A DNA stretch of 64,000 nucleotides, taken from positions 1 to 64,000 of the IMG/VR virus record IMGVR_UViG_3300023174_000003; one strand, written 5' to 3'. Shown here in pieces: positions 9,114 to 17,381 of this stretch. Below the pieces are notes generated by a model. It was not told where the DNA came from. It searched no databases and saw only the letters and a program-made list of their open reading frames with translations. The DNA comes from a virus. The position numbers and the translations under genes were made by a program. Position 1 is the first letter of the stretch, and each line of letters starts with the position of its first letter.

Positions 9114-9481
9114 GAACGCTCTAGGTACCATATAGCCTTCTTAAGGGACTCATCCTGTCCTTTTGACCGTTCTCTCCAGGTGTACTTCAAAGCATTACCC
9201 TTGCAGTACCCACGAAACTCTTCAGGTGTTAATGCAGCCTGGATCGCATCAATACATTCAATATCCCCCTGGTTGTAATGAGGGGGATGATTAACCCTAT
9301 CAATTACATGCCCCGGCGCATCGCTGATAGTTTCTTCTCTTTCCCTGGTACTTGACCCAGGTCCAGCAATACTGCACCCTTCGCTAGTGGCACAGCTCCT
9401 ACTTCCATTCCCTCCTCCACACTCGGAATATATCCTGTAAGACCCGGTCGGCTGGTTTCCTGTTGCATGTTGGGTGGACAT
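9101..9481 (-). CDS. DUF3310 domain protein, start uncertain
   Basis: The last ~65 residues carry the DUF3310 pattern: VNHPPHYNQGDIECIDAI, then GYCKGNALKYTWR and SLKKAIWYLER. This family is common in phages, often near nucleotide metabolism genes; its role is unproven. The first ~55 residues are a Ser/Gly/Cys mixture that looks like out-of-frame sequence, and they overlap another open frame (9304-9702) for 178 nt. No in-frame ATG lies just before the domain. So either a non-standard start, a frameshift from the upstream frame, or a sequence error is involved. Confidence 0.7.
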   Translation of the reverse strand: MSTQHATGNQPTGSYRIYSECGGGNGSRSCATSEGCSIAGPGSSTREREETISDAPGHVIDRVNHPPHYNQGDIECIDAIQAALTPEEFRGYCKGNALKYTWRERSKGQDESLKKAIWYLERSQKG

Positions 9482-9702
9482 TGGTTCCCCTCTAGGGCAA
9501 GGTTTAGACGAGGGCGGCCTTCTTGCGTAGCCACCAGACCTCTATTGTACTGGTCATAAAGGGGAACGTCGTTCTCTTCGTTGTCTAATTCTGCACCAAA
9601 ATCACATTCATTCAACTGACGGCCCCCAACTTCATCAGGGTTAGGAATACCACGGCGCATGAATTCACCTAAGAAATCATCAGCATTTATTGCGTTATGC
9701 AT
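9304..9702 (-). CDS. Hypothetical protein; possibly 5' part of a frameshifted DUF3310 gene
   Basis: 132 residues starting MHNAINADDF. N-terminal ~60 residues are acidic and protein-like; the rest is plausible too. It ends inside the DUF3310 frame, and that frame is the -1 frame relative to this one, so one fused product would need a -1 shift near 9304-9350. No classic slippery heptamer is visible there. Divergent from the + gene at 9735, with AT-rich sequence between (9703-9734). Function unknown. Confidence 0.5.
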   Translation of the reverse strand: MHNAINADDFLGEFMRRGIPNPDEVGGRQLNECDFGAELDNEENDVPLYDQYNRGLVATQEGRPRLNLALEGNQCPPNMQQETSRPGLTGYIPSVEEGMEVGAVPLAKGAVLLDLGQVPGKEKKLSAMRRGM

Positions 9703-9734
9703 TTGTTTAAATCTTCTTCGATTACAATATTAAC

Positions 9735-10106
9735 ATGGGACGATTCTACGAGCCACGTAAGGATTCACCAAAGGGTTATATCCCCGGTGGATATGATCCC
9801 TCAGTGGATGCTGGTACATCTGCAAGTGATACATCTGACTTAAGCCCTGGCGCAAGTTATAACGTTGATACGCGTCATTTAGATACAGAAGAACAAAAGA
9901 CAGCGGGACGTGCTGATACCAGAAATCAAAAGCAAGAAGAACGCGTACAAAAGTTCATGGCAGCAGCAAAGTCTGCAGGTAAGTTTAAGCAAAGTGCCGC
10001 TCTCCGTGAACCAACTAGCGCAGATCAAGGAGAGGTATTTTCACCCGTAGGCAGTACGCAATATTCAGCTAAGCCTAAAAGTACATACGGCCTACCCTTC
10101 GTCTAG
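9735..10106 (+). CDS. Hypothetical protein, 123 aa
   Basis: Hydrophilic, Ser/Lys/Gln-rich, disorder-like, with no recognised domain. A lone + strand gene between two minus-strand blocks; its end overlaps a convergent gene by 15 nt. Divergent spacing to 9702 gives room for its own promoter. The composition resembles small virion-associated proteins, but this is a guess. Confidence 0.55.
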   Translation: MGRFYEPRKDSPKGYIPGGYDPSVDAGTSASDTSDLSPGASYNVDTRHLDTEEQKTAGRADTRNQKQEERVQKFMAAAKSAGKFKQSAALREPTSADQGEVFSPVGSTQYSAKPKSTYGLPFV

Positions 10107-10319
10107 GTAGTTACTGTAGTCTTGCATCTCCAAAGCATCTTGCAAGTGGGTAAACATTTCTTTAATTGTATTCAAGACCCACTGTACATTTTTAGTGCGA
10201 CTTCGGCTAAGAGCCGCACGTAACATATCATTCTCCTGGTGCACCACAGCATCAGTAATAATTTGTAATATTTCCAACCGTTGGTTTACATCTTCAGGGT
10301 CAAGTTTCATACTCGACAC
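10092..10319 (-). CDS. Hypothetical helical protein, 75 aa
   Basis: Not recognised. Mostly helical with regular Leu/Ile spacing. The start (ATG 10319, or 10310) overlaps the end of the dCTP deaminase gene, so it is translated with it. Possible role in nucleotide metabolism by context only. Confidence 0.55.
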   Translation of the reverse strand: MSSMKLDPEDVNQRLEILQIITDAVVHQENDMLRAALSRSRTKNVQWVLNTIKEMFTHLQDALEMQDYSNYLDEG

Positions 10320-10894
10320 GTAACAATTTCCTTAGGTTGATCCTGGTACTTACCATTGCGATCTTCGTAGGTTGTACCACAGGGATTTCCCTTGAAGAAC
10401 ATCAGTTGAATGATGCCTTCATTGGCATAAATACGGTTAAACAATGGTGTGGCATTACTAATCTCAAGGGTCAGATGGCCTTCCCACCGGGCTTCTGCTG
10501 GTGTGATATTTGTAATAATCCCTGATCGGGCATAGGTGCTTTTCCCCATTGCAATAACTGTTACATCTTCAGGAAGTGAGATGCGCTCTTCTGCTACCGC
10601 TAGGCAATATCCATAAGGAGGAATAAGAAAATATTCTCCACGCTCATCTTTAAGTAGTTCAGTGGGACGCAAGATTTCTTGGTTGAAATTCTTAGGGTCA
10701 GTTTCACCTACATCAATACGACCAAAGACAAGGCATTGCATAGGTGATAACCTGATGTCATACCCATAAGAACCTAAGCCGTAACTAAGGACACGTCGAC
10801 CATCCTCCTCTCTAACAATACGGTCCACAAATGGCTCAATCATGCCATGGTTCAAGGCAAGTTCTTTGATTTCTAGGTCGCAGAGAAGGGTCAT
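10307..10894 (-). CDS. dcd: dCTP deaminase
   Basis: 195 residues, the usual length for the family. Deaminates dCTP to dUTP, feeding dTTP synthesis for phage DNA. Seen: SYGLGSYGYDIRLS (N-terminal strand), GKSTYARSGI with Ser119 and Arg123 (substrate site), and PAEARWEGHLTLEISN with the catalytic Glu138. The usual PLEPGWEG is changed to PAEARWEG, which keeps the Glu. A bifunctional dCTP deaminase/dUTPase cannot be excluded. Sits in a minus-strand block with small genes of unknown role. Confidence 0.92.
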   Translation of the reverse strand: MTLLCDLEIKELALNHGMIEPFVDRIVREEDGRRVLSYGLGSYGYDIRLSPMQCLVFGRIDVGETDPKNFNQEILRPTELLKDERGEYFLIPPYGYCLAVAEERISLPEDVTVIAMGKSTYARSGIITNITPAEARWEGHLTLEISNATPLFNRIYANEGIIQLMFFKGNPCGTTYEDRNGKYQDQPKEIVTCRV

Positions 10895-10927
10895 CTGTGG
10901 GTTTCAGTCCTACTCAGTGTACCCTAC

Positions 10928-11512
10928 TTAACAAAGAATCCGACCTTTCTCAGAGTAAATATCAATAAATCTTTGTGTTGCCGCAGATGCGTCATCTTGT
11001 GGCTGAAGGTACACCACAAGTGAGGTACAGGTACGTTGTGTGCTGATTCCCTCACTTGAAAATTTAACCAGCTCTGGGCACGTCTTAAGGATACAGACAG
11101 GAAAATCAAATATTTTTTGCTCGTACCTGATCATGTCAGGACAGTTGGTAAAGTATAAACCCTGCTCAATTTCTTTATTTAGCCAGGCACGATACAACCT
11201 ATGGAACCACACCGCGTGAGATGACGTTATTGCAGTAGCGTTAGAGCGTGTCATTTTCCATTTATCTAAACGCTTGTCAAAGTAATATGAACCACTAGGA
11301 GGAAACACGTAGACTTTTCCAAACCATTCAATGTGATTCAGTCCATCATCCTGAGGCGTATAGAAGTTAGTGGCTTCTACATACGTATTGGCTAGCTTGG
11401 AGCTAGCAGCATCAAGATCAATTTCCCCCAGAAGACTGTGTGCTGCTGTGACCAGGTCTGCATTTGTAATAAGCTCCTGGTCCTCTTTACGCATATTAAA
11501 GTTGACGCCCAT
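10928..11512 (-). CDS. Dam-like phage DNA adenine methyltransferase fold, altered motif IV
   Basis: 194 residues. Residues ~28-75 follow the phage Dam pattern: a GEIDLDAASS strand/Asp, a YTPQDDGL segment and W-x-G-K-V-Y-V leading to the catalytic loop. That loop reads FPPSG instead of D/N-PPY/F, so the residue that contacts the target adenine amino group is missing. It may be inactive or act on another target. Start shares its last base region with the preceding gene's stop. Alternatives: a hypothetical DNA-modifying relative. Confidence 0.6.
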   Translation of the reverse strand: MGVNFNMRKEDQELITNADLVTAAHSLLGEIDLDAASSKLANTYVEATNFYTPQDDGLNHIEWFGKVYVFPPSGSYYFDKRLDKWKMTRSNATAITSSHAVWFHRLYRAWLNKEIEQGLYFTNCPDMIRYEQKIFDFPVCILKTCPELVKFSSEGISTQRTCTSLVVYLQPQDDASAATQRFIDIYSEKGRILC

Positions 11513-11895
11513 TATTCTGTCACCTGGTTGTAGTTGATTTCAAAATAGCGTAAACCATTATGATCATTAATGATGTACCCAGCCTTTTCCGCAGGATCAA
11601 TCTTCTGAGCAGCATTTAAGATACGACGGAAGCTTTCGGCAAGATCATCATTATTAACTTCTTCACATTCTTCTTGTGCCTCATGCAATTCCCCAAGGGT
11701 CCAATAGAACATGCTTCGATCTTCCAGCTGAGGTTGGAATACCATGACCCCAGGACCTTCTTTGTCCCAGAACTCAAGATACATTTGACCCATGTCACCG
11801 AGGACAAAACGTACGGTCGTATCTAGAATCTTTGCTTTCTCAGGGGAATAATCCTTATCAAGCAGATTGGCTAGTAGGTCTTCTCGTCTAGTCAT
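11512..11895 (-). CDS. Hypothetical protein, 127 aa
   Basis: Not recognised; acidic, mixed alpha/beta, with no Cys cluster. It overlaps the preceding gene by 4 nt (ATGA) and touches the methyltransferase-like gene at its end, so it belongs to a tight four-gene operon (12.76-10.93 kb). Function unknown. Confidence 0.6.
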   Translation of the reverse strand: MTRREDLLANLLDKDYSPEKAKILDTTVRFVLGDMGQMYLEFWDKEGPGVMVFQPQLEDRSMFYWTLGELHEAQEECEEVNNDDLAESFRRILNAAQKIDPAEKAGYIINDHNGLRYFEINYNQVTE

Positions 11896-12350
11896 GGTTG
11901 AATAAGTCCTTGTTTAGTAAGAGATTCAAGCAACTTGGGAAGCGGCTGGTACACACAGACCATCTTACCGATGATGCCTCGTTTTTTTACGAGGTTTCCA
12001 CTGTCATCTTTTAGTTTATTAAATTCTTTAGCCCGAATCAAGTACTCAGCAACACACCTTAATCTTCTCTTGAGAGATAGTTCAGCTTGCGGGAACCTAC
12101 CGCAGATTGTATCAGGTGTCATGTCAGCAAACGCTAACCGTAATCTATTGGCAAGGGTCATGCTTGAATTAGCGTCCTCTTCCTCGTAATCTCTAATGTT
12201 TAACAGATACCGCTGGAGGCATCCGTCATCAAAAGAACCAAAGGGAGGTAGGAAGAGGGTAACTTGTTTTGCTATAATACTCGGGAGTAATTGAGAATAA
12301 TTCTCAAGAGTGACGGTTGTTACGTCTAGGTCTTCTATTAGATGGGTCAT
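11892..12350 (-). CDS. Hypothetical protein, 152 aa
   Basis: Not recognised. I prefer the ATG at 12350 (MTHLIEDLD), which lies directly beside the upstream stop; ATGs at 12380 and 12404 extend the protein but overlap the HTH gene. The C-terminal half is basic and helical (RLRCVAEYLIRAKEFNKL) and could contact nucleic acid. Follows an HTH protein gene, so a regulatory pair is possible. Confidence 0.55.
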   Translation of the reverse strand: MTHLIEDLDVTTVTLENYSQLLPSIIAKQVTLFLPPFGSFDDGCLQRYLLNIRDYEEEDANSSMTLANRLRLAFADMTPDTICGRFPQAELSLKRRLRCVAEYLIRAKEFNKLKDDSGNLVKKRGIIGKMVCVYQPLPKLLESLTKQGLIQP

Positions 12351-12351
12351 A

Positions 12352-12759
12352 TCACAAGTGGGCGCTGTGCTTGTAGACATACATGGTCTTATTTCGTAGA
12401 TCACTGGGTTCTACTGGTCGATCTTTGGAAAACGACCGGACTAATTCATTCCAAGGAATACGAATAACTGCTTTGCCACTAGCGCGAGGACAAATATTAA
12501 TATAGTGTATACCTTCTACCCACCCTGTGCCGCCTTTAGTTTTTGCTTTGCTAATCCAATTTCTAATTGTTTGATCAGAAATGCTAAGGCGCCTGGCACA
12601 TTCTTCTGTTGAAATATATTCGTCAGCGTACATCTCAGGATTCATCAGGTCCGTTTCTTCGGTTTTGTAACGAGAATGCCACATTGACCCTAGGATAGTT
12701 TTGATGCCTTTTAATTCAACGGCAATATCCTCAAGACTTTTTCTAAGACCGTGTTGCAT
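12352..12759 (-). CDS. Helix-turn-helix protein, excisionase-like
   Basis: 135 residues. Residues ~48-75 (YISTEECARRLSISDQTIRN) form an HTH of the excisionase/MerR type, followed by a wing with GWVEGIHYI and a strand VIRIPWNEL. The N-terminal ~40 residues form a helix. First gene of a minus-strand operon, divergent from the + gene at 12813; the AT-rich 53 nt between probably hold both promoters. Likely a DNA-binding regulator. Confidence 0.65.
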   Translation of the reverse strand: MQHGLRKSLEDIAVELKGIKTILGSMWHSRYKTEETDLMNPEMYADEYISTEECARRLSISDQTIRNWISKAKTKGGTGWVEGIHYINICPRASGKAVIRIPWNELVRSFSKDRPVEPSDLRNKTMYVYKHSAHL

Positions 12760-12812
12760 GGTGTCAATATATCTTTTTTTATGCTAGCTTTAAAACAAGC
12801 AGATTGTTACCC

Positions 12813-13145
12813 ATGGAAGAAAATCAAGTTCCCGCTAGCACACCCCCGCAAATGCCACAGATTCCTGAAGGGTATATTTCTCCAGAAATCCTGGAACAAC
12901 TCAAAGCACAAGCTCGTGCTCAAGCTATTCAGGCAACACTGAATCAAAGTGTACCCCCTGCTACCGTGCGTCCAGCACCTAGGCCTACCCCTGCCCCTGA
13001 TAGGGTTGTCTACGTTCGTCGCAATCTGACCGTAGCAGAATTGATTATTGTATTTATGCTTTCTTGTGGCCTGGTACTAGGTATTCAAGGTGGTTGGCAC
13101 CTGGCAAATAATCTTCCCCGCATTGAAGTGAAGTGGAATAAGTAA
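12813..13145 (+). CDS. Pro-rich single-pass membrane protein
   Basis: 110 residues from ATG 12813 (a TTG at 12804 is a less likely start). Residues ~1-65 are Pro/Ala/Gln-rich; residues ~73-95 (ELIIVFMLSCGLVLGIQGGW) form one membrane segment with a basic stretch before it, giving a probable N-in anchor. Placed just before the tail fibres. Could be a membrane-anchored accessory or lysis-related protein; nothing identifies it. Confidence 0.55.
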   Translation: MEENQVPASTPPQMPQIPEGYISPEILEQLKAQARAQAIQATLNQSVPPATVRPAPRPTPAPDRVVYVRRNLTVAELIIVFMLSCGLVLGIQGGWHLANNLPRIEVKWNK

Positions 13146-13187
13146 AAAGGATTTATAATCTTAATAGGGGAATTTGTTGACTATTAA

Positions 13188-15599
13188 ATGGCTAATAGAA
13201 GGATATCCGAACTACCAAGCATAGAAGGTAATCAGGTAGGTGAACAGGACCTGTTTACCTTGGTGCACGTATTTGAAGTTGATCCTAGTTTAAAAAATAA
13301 AAAAATTACCATATCAGGTTACAAGGATTACCTGAATACTTATTATTTAACAGCTACTGGCGGGACTTTGTATGGGTCTTTAGATATACAGAATAATTTA
13401 ACAGTTCAAGGCACTGCAAATATATCTGGTATTACTACGTCAGGTAGTTCAATTTTTTCTACTATTATTGTTCAAACCACTGCAACAGTCTCTGGTACTA
13501 TCAGTGGTGCCACAATTACAGGTAATAATTTAAACGTATCTAATGCTCTGATTGGTACAGGGAATTTTACCTTAGCCAGTGGGACTACAGCTAATTTTGT
13601 CACGTTGTCTGGCACAACTATTACCGGCGGCACGATAAACGTAACAACAACTAATATCACTTCAGGTATATTTGCTGCTGGCAGTGCTGCCGCACCATCA
13701 ATTGCCTTTACCGGCGACACGGATACAGGCATATATAGCACTGGTGCAAACCAACTAGCCATCTCAACTAATGGCACGGGGCGGCTGTTTGTTGATGCGA
13801 CAGGTGTAGTTGTATCGGGTACGTTAAGTAGAAACGGATTTAATGTCGTAACTGTCGGTGATGTTGGAACTGTAACTAGCACAATGATTGCTAGTGGTAC
13901 AATCATCGATGCTAATGTCAATATAAGCGGAGCTATTAATGCGACTAAGTTAAACTTCTTGCAAGCTGGCACTGGTGCAACAGCAAGGACCGTTGATTCC
14001 AAACTTAAGGAGGTTGTGTCCGTCAAGGACTTTGGAGCGGTAGGGGATGGAGTAGCTGATGACACAGCAGCTATTCAGGCCGCACTAAATTACGGTGCAA
14101 CTGGAGGCTATACCGTTACCGCTGCTGGCACTTTTAAGATTTCCAGCAAAGTAACAATTAAAGGAAATGCCGATTTTTCTAATGCAATTTTCAACGTTTA
14201 CAGCACTCCGGCCATTGCCCTAGAAATTTCCACGGGTAATGCTTCCAATCCAACCACAATACTTTATAACGCTGTAATCTACCTGCCTAAGGTTTTAAAT
14301 AATACAACTAAACCAGCAACTGGTTGGGTTGGTCAAGGAATTGGTGTTCGTACTGTCAACACTCATTCATGTCAAATCTTTTTTGGAAGAATCGTAGGAT
14401 TTGATACTGGAATTTTGTGTACTGCCTATAATACAGGAAATGTATTTACCACTCATTATTTAGGTGTTATTGAAAATAATAAACAGAATTTACGACTTGA
14501 GCCAGGTAATAGCGCTGGGTGGGTTAACTCAAATACATATATTGGTGGGGCATTAAAGTATTACTCAAGTGAAGGCGTCCGCGTAGCCGGGGCATATCAT
14601 ATTAACATTGAGAACAGTGTAACCATTTGCAATCATCACTTATTCTTAAATATAAGTGTCGAAAGTGACGTGCCCGAATACAATCTTCGTTGTGCTGGTA
14701 GTTATAACATATTTCAACAACTGCGTTGGGAGACCACTGGATTGCCGATGAGGGTTTTATTTTTTGGTACTAATGCCAATCATGGAACCAGGAACATGAT
14801 TCTCGGTGGATATGATATTGAGGCGCTTGAAGTTACATATTCTGGCACTACTGGCCTAAATAATGTACTTTTTGGGGCTGCAACAACAGTATTTGAAACA
14901 GGATCAGGTGGAGTTCCCCTTCGCTACCAAAACGTTTCATCAGCTGGTTCGCCTATCCGAAGATTTTACTCAACAACGCCGGGCGCACCTTGGGCAAATG
15001 GATCAGATTGGACAGTTTCTGAAAGTGCAATTGCGTTAGAAGGCAAACAACCTGGAGATACTTACCCACGAATTAAATTAGATTATACAAACGGTAGATT
15101 GTATGTTGGGAATGCAGCTGTAGCTTTGGCTATGTATTTTGAATCTTTGGGTTCAATTGCACTTGGAGCTTCTGCTAATTTCTGCCCAATAACTCAAAAC
15201 AACCTTAGCTTGGGTATAGACAACTACCGTTGGTCAACTGCTTATCTTTTTACCGCTCCTATCGTTACCTCTGATCAAAAGAATAAGCAAGATATTTCAA
15301 GTTTAGATGATGCTGAGCATCGTGTTGCTGTAGCCCTGAAGGGTTTAATTAAAAAGTTTCGGCTTAAAGATTCCGTACAAACCAAGGGCGATGAAGCTCG
15401 TATCCATATAGGTGTAATTGCTCAAGAGGTAATCGCAGCATTTCAAAGCGAAAGCTTAAACCCGTTTCGCTATGGCATGGTTTGCCACGATGAATGGGAT
15501 GCCACGTTTGACGAAAGTGGTTCTGAAATTTCTCCCGCTGGTGAAATCTATAGCATCCGCTACGAAGAACTATTGGCCTTTATTATTTCGGCCCTCTAA
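13188..15599 (+). CDS. Tail fibre/spike with pectate-lyase-like beta helix and S74 chaperone
   Basis: 803 residues. Residues ~1-55 form an N-terminal attachment part; ~60-240 are repeated Thr/Gly/Ser strands (SGTTITGG type); ~265-310 hold TVDSKLKEVVSVKDFGAVGDG, the usual entry to a pectate-lyase-type parallel beta helix; ~310-650 is the helix; and SDQKNKQDIS near 693 begins an intramolecular chaperone of the peptidase S74 type. The chaperone assists trimer folding and then cuts itself off at the Ser, using the Lys of this motif. Receptor binding, perhaps polysaccharide digestion, is the likely role. Confidence 0.88.
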   Translation: MANRRISELPSIEGNQVGEQDLFTLVHVFEVDPSLKNKKITISGYKDYLNTYYLTATGGTLYGSLDIQNNLTVQGTANISGITTSGSSIFSTIIVQTTATVSGTISGATITGNNLNVSNALIGTGNFTLASGTTANFVTLSGTTITGGTINVTTTNITSGIFAAGSAAAPSIAFTGDTDTGIYSTGANQLAISTNGTGRLFVDATGVVVSGTLSRNGFNVVTVGDVGTVTSTMIASGTIIDANVNISGAINATKLNFLQAGTGATARTVDSKLKEVVSVKDFGAVGDGVADDTAAIQAALNYGATGGYTVTAAGTFKISSKVTIKGNADFSNAIFNVYSTPAIALEISTGNASNPTTILYNAVIYLPKVLNNTTKPATGWVGQGIGVRTVNTHSCQIFFGRIVGFDTGILCTAYNTGNVFTTHYLGVIENNKQNLRLEPGNSAGWVNSNTYIGGALKYYSSEGVRVAGAYHINIENSVTICNHHLFLNISVESDVPEYNLRCAGSYNIFQQLRWETTGLPMRVLFFGTNANHGTRNMILGGYDIEALEVTYSGTTGLNNVLFGAATTVFETGSGGVPLRYQNVSSAGSPIRRFYSTTPGAPWANGSDWTVSESAIALEGKQPGDTYPRIKLDYTNGRLYVGNAAVALAMYFESLGSIALGASANFCPITQNNLSLGIDNYRWSTAYLFTAPIVTSDQKNKQDISSLDDAEHRVAVALKGLIKKFRLKDSVQTKGDEARIHIGVIAQEVIAAFQSESLNPFRYGMVCHDEWDATFDESGSEISPAGEIYSIRYEELLAFIISAL

Positions 15600-15663
15600 T
15601 GACTTACCAACTCTCACCCGCCCTTAGGGGCAGCCCAGCAACCCCTACCCCCGGTGACCTCCA

Positions 15664-15807
15664 ATGACAAAACCACGCGACCTAGCCACCCTTGGTGGTG
15701 GCTTTACTCAATCAGGAACAGGCGCGATCCAGCGTACTGTTGAGAATAAACTGAAGGATACTGTTAGCGTTAAGGATTTTGGGGCTGTGGGGGATGGGGG
15801 GCGCTAA
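15664..15807 (+). pseudogene. Tail-fibre gene remnant, N-terminal piece
   Basis: A 47-residue frame starting MTKPRDLATLGG and ending within SVKDFGAVGDGGR. It matches the conserved entry to pectate-lyase-like fibres (compare VVSVKDFGAVGDG in the gene just upstream), then stops. The part after VGDG that would read V-T/A-DDTAA is lost and replaced by unrelated bases. It looks like the start of a third fibre gene cut down by deletion or recombination. Confidence 0.65.
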
Positions 15808-15852
15808 AATAGATCGAAGACAAGCGCCGACCATGGACCCCGGCACCCTCGC

Positions 15853-16008
15853 TTTACAGGAACTACGGCAACCTTCCTAAATATCACTGGCAGTACCCTA
15901 GCTCTTACCGCAGGATCAGGTTCTACACCAGCCCTTGTTTGTTCTGGTGTGGTATCAGGTAATGCCGGTGGTTTTATAATCCAAGGTCCATTGATTATCC
16001 TTCCTTAA
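15853..16008 (+). pseudogene. Tail-fibre remnant, C-terminal piece
   Basis: No start codon, but one frame reads TGTTATFLNITGSTLALTAG and runs to a stop at 16006-16008 after GPLIILP. The composition is the same Thr/Gly/Ser strand type as in the fibres on both sides. Together with the fragment at 15664-15807 it accounts for most of the 447-nt gap between the two intact fibre genes. Confidence 0.5.
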
Positions 16009-16046
16009 TTTATACGGTAGAATTAAAGAAATAAGATTTCAAAAAC

Positions 16047-17366
16047 ATGGCTTACGGTACCATCAAAGTTGATAACATAATTTTTACTAACGGTGGTTCT
16101 GACCAGACCGTTACCGTATCAGGCATTGTTGCTTCTACTTCAGGTAATCTAACGGTTACAGGAACTATTTCTGGCGGTACTGTCAAAGGTACATACGGCT
16201 CTTTTACAAGTCTGACGGGTGTTACAACTTCTGGTACCACAGCTAATTTTACTAACGTAAACGCTCAAAATATTGGTGTAACAACTTCATTAAGCGGGCT
16301 TGCTATTACAGGGGGTACAGCAGGTTTTACTACTGTTACTGGTACAACTGTCACAGGAACCACTGCTAATTTTGTTACAGTATCAGGCACAACTATAACC
16401 GGTAATACAGGCAGCTTTCAAACAATCACGGGTAATACTGCAGGCTTTACCACTATTACAGGTACTACCATAACGGGCACAACGGCTAATTTTGTCACGT
16501 TATCTGGTACTGCCGATGCAACAATTTACAACGTACGTATTGGACGCGGTGCAGGTGCGCAGAACAGTAACACGGTAGTAGGTAATCTTGCGCTAAATGT
16601 CAACACCACTGGCTTTCAAAATACAGCAGTTGGCGCTAATGTACTGCGCGTTAACAATGATGGTAATTACAATACTGGGGTTGGGTTGGACGCGCTTTAC
16701 AGCAACACCAACGGTAGCGCAAACGTTGCCATGGGATTAAATGCTCTTCGCGCTAACACTACCGGCGAGGGCAATACTGCTATTGGGGTAAATACTTTAC
16801 TTGTCAATGTAGGCGGCAATTACAATACTGCCATTGGACAAAACGCTCTTACTGCTAATACTGCTGGCATCAATAATACTGCCATTGGAATTAATGCTCT
16901 TGCCTCTAATGTTAGCGGCAGTTATAACGTTGGAATTGGCCCTGGCGTATCGTCGAGTAGCAGCACAGTCAGCAATGAAGTAAACATTTACAATGGTAGT
17001 ATTACTGCGCGGTTCCAAGGCGCAGCATCCGCATGGAATTTTGTGTCAGATGCGCGAGATAAAACAGACATTCTAGACTTAACGTTAGGGCTAGAGTTTA
17101 TATCGGCATTGAAACCTCGTAGGTTCAAATGGAATCTACGTCATACTGAGATTGACAAAGGTAAGCCTGCTGCTGGTTTTATTGCACAAGAATTGTTAGA
17201 AACAATTGAAGACTTTGATGCCTCTTATGTTAATCTTGTACATACTGACGACCCTGAACAATTTACTTTTGCCCAAGCTAACATGGTTCCTGTTTTAGTT
17301 AATGCTATACAAGAACTTAGTGCTATGGTAAAAGAGTTGCAATTAACAGTTTTAAAAAACACTTGA
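16047..17366 (+). CDS. Second tail fibre with NTAIG-type repeats and S74 chaperone
   Basis: 439 residues. Residues ~15-165 are Thr/Gly-rich strands closely like those of the first fibre (shared GTTANFVTLSGT). Residues ~178-300 contain about seven repeats of an N-T-A-(I/V)-G-x-x-A-L pattern every ~20 residues, a left-handed beta-roll type common in cyanophage fibres. SDARDKTDI near 333 starts an S74 chaperone that ends in a Leu/Val coiled helix. Likely the distal or accessory receptor-binding fibre. Belongs with the fibre at 13.2 kb as a related pair. Confidence 0.85.
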   Translation: MAYGTIKVDNIIFTNGGSDQTVTVSGIVASTSGNLTVTGTISGGTVKGTYGSFTSLTGVTTSGTTANFTNVNAQNIGVTTSLSGLAITGGTAGFTTVTGTTVTGTTANFVTVSGTTITGNTGSFQTITGNTAGFTTITGTTITGTTANFVTLSGTADATIYNVRIGRGAGAQNSNTVVGNLALNVNTTGFQNTAVGANVLRVNNDGNYNTGVGLDALYSNTNGSANVAMGLNALRANTTGEGNTAIGVNTLLVNVGGNYNTAIGQNALTANTAGINNTAIGINALASNVSGSYNVGIGPGVSSSSSTVSNEVNIYNGSITARFQGAASAWNFVSDARDKTDILDLTLGLEFISALKPRRFKWNLRHTEIDKGKPAAGFIAQELLETIEDFDASYVNLVHTDDPEQFTFAQANMVPVLVNAIQELSAMVKELQLTVLKNT

Positions 17367-17381
17367 TTAATTTTTAAAATT

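Noticed and set aside
13472-14065. 197-residue minus-strand frame inside the first tail fibre
   Set aside because: A mirror of the repetitive Thr/Gly repeats: low-complexity Val/Pro/Ile, no ribosome site, opposite to a convincing gene.
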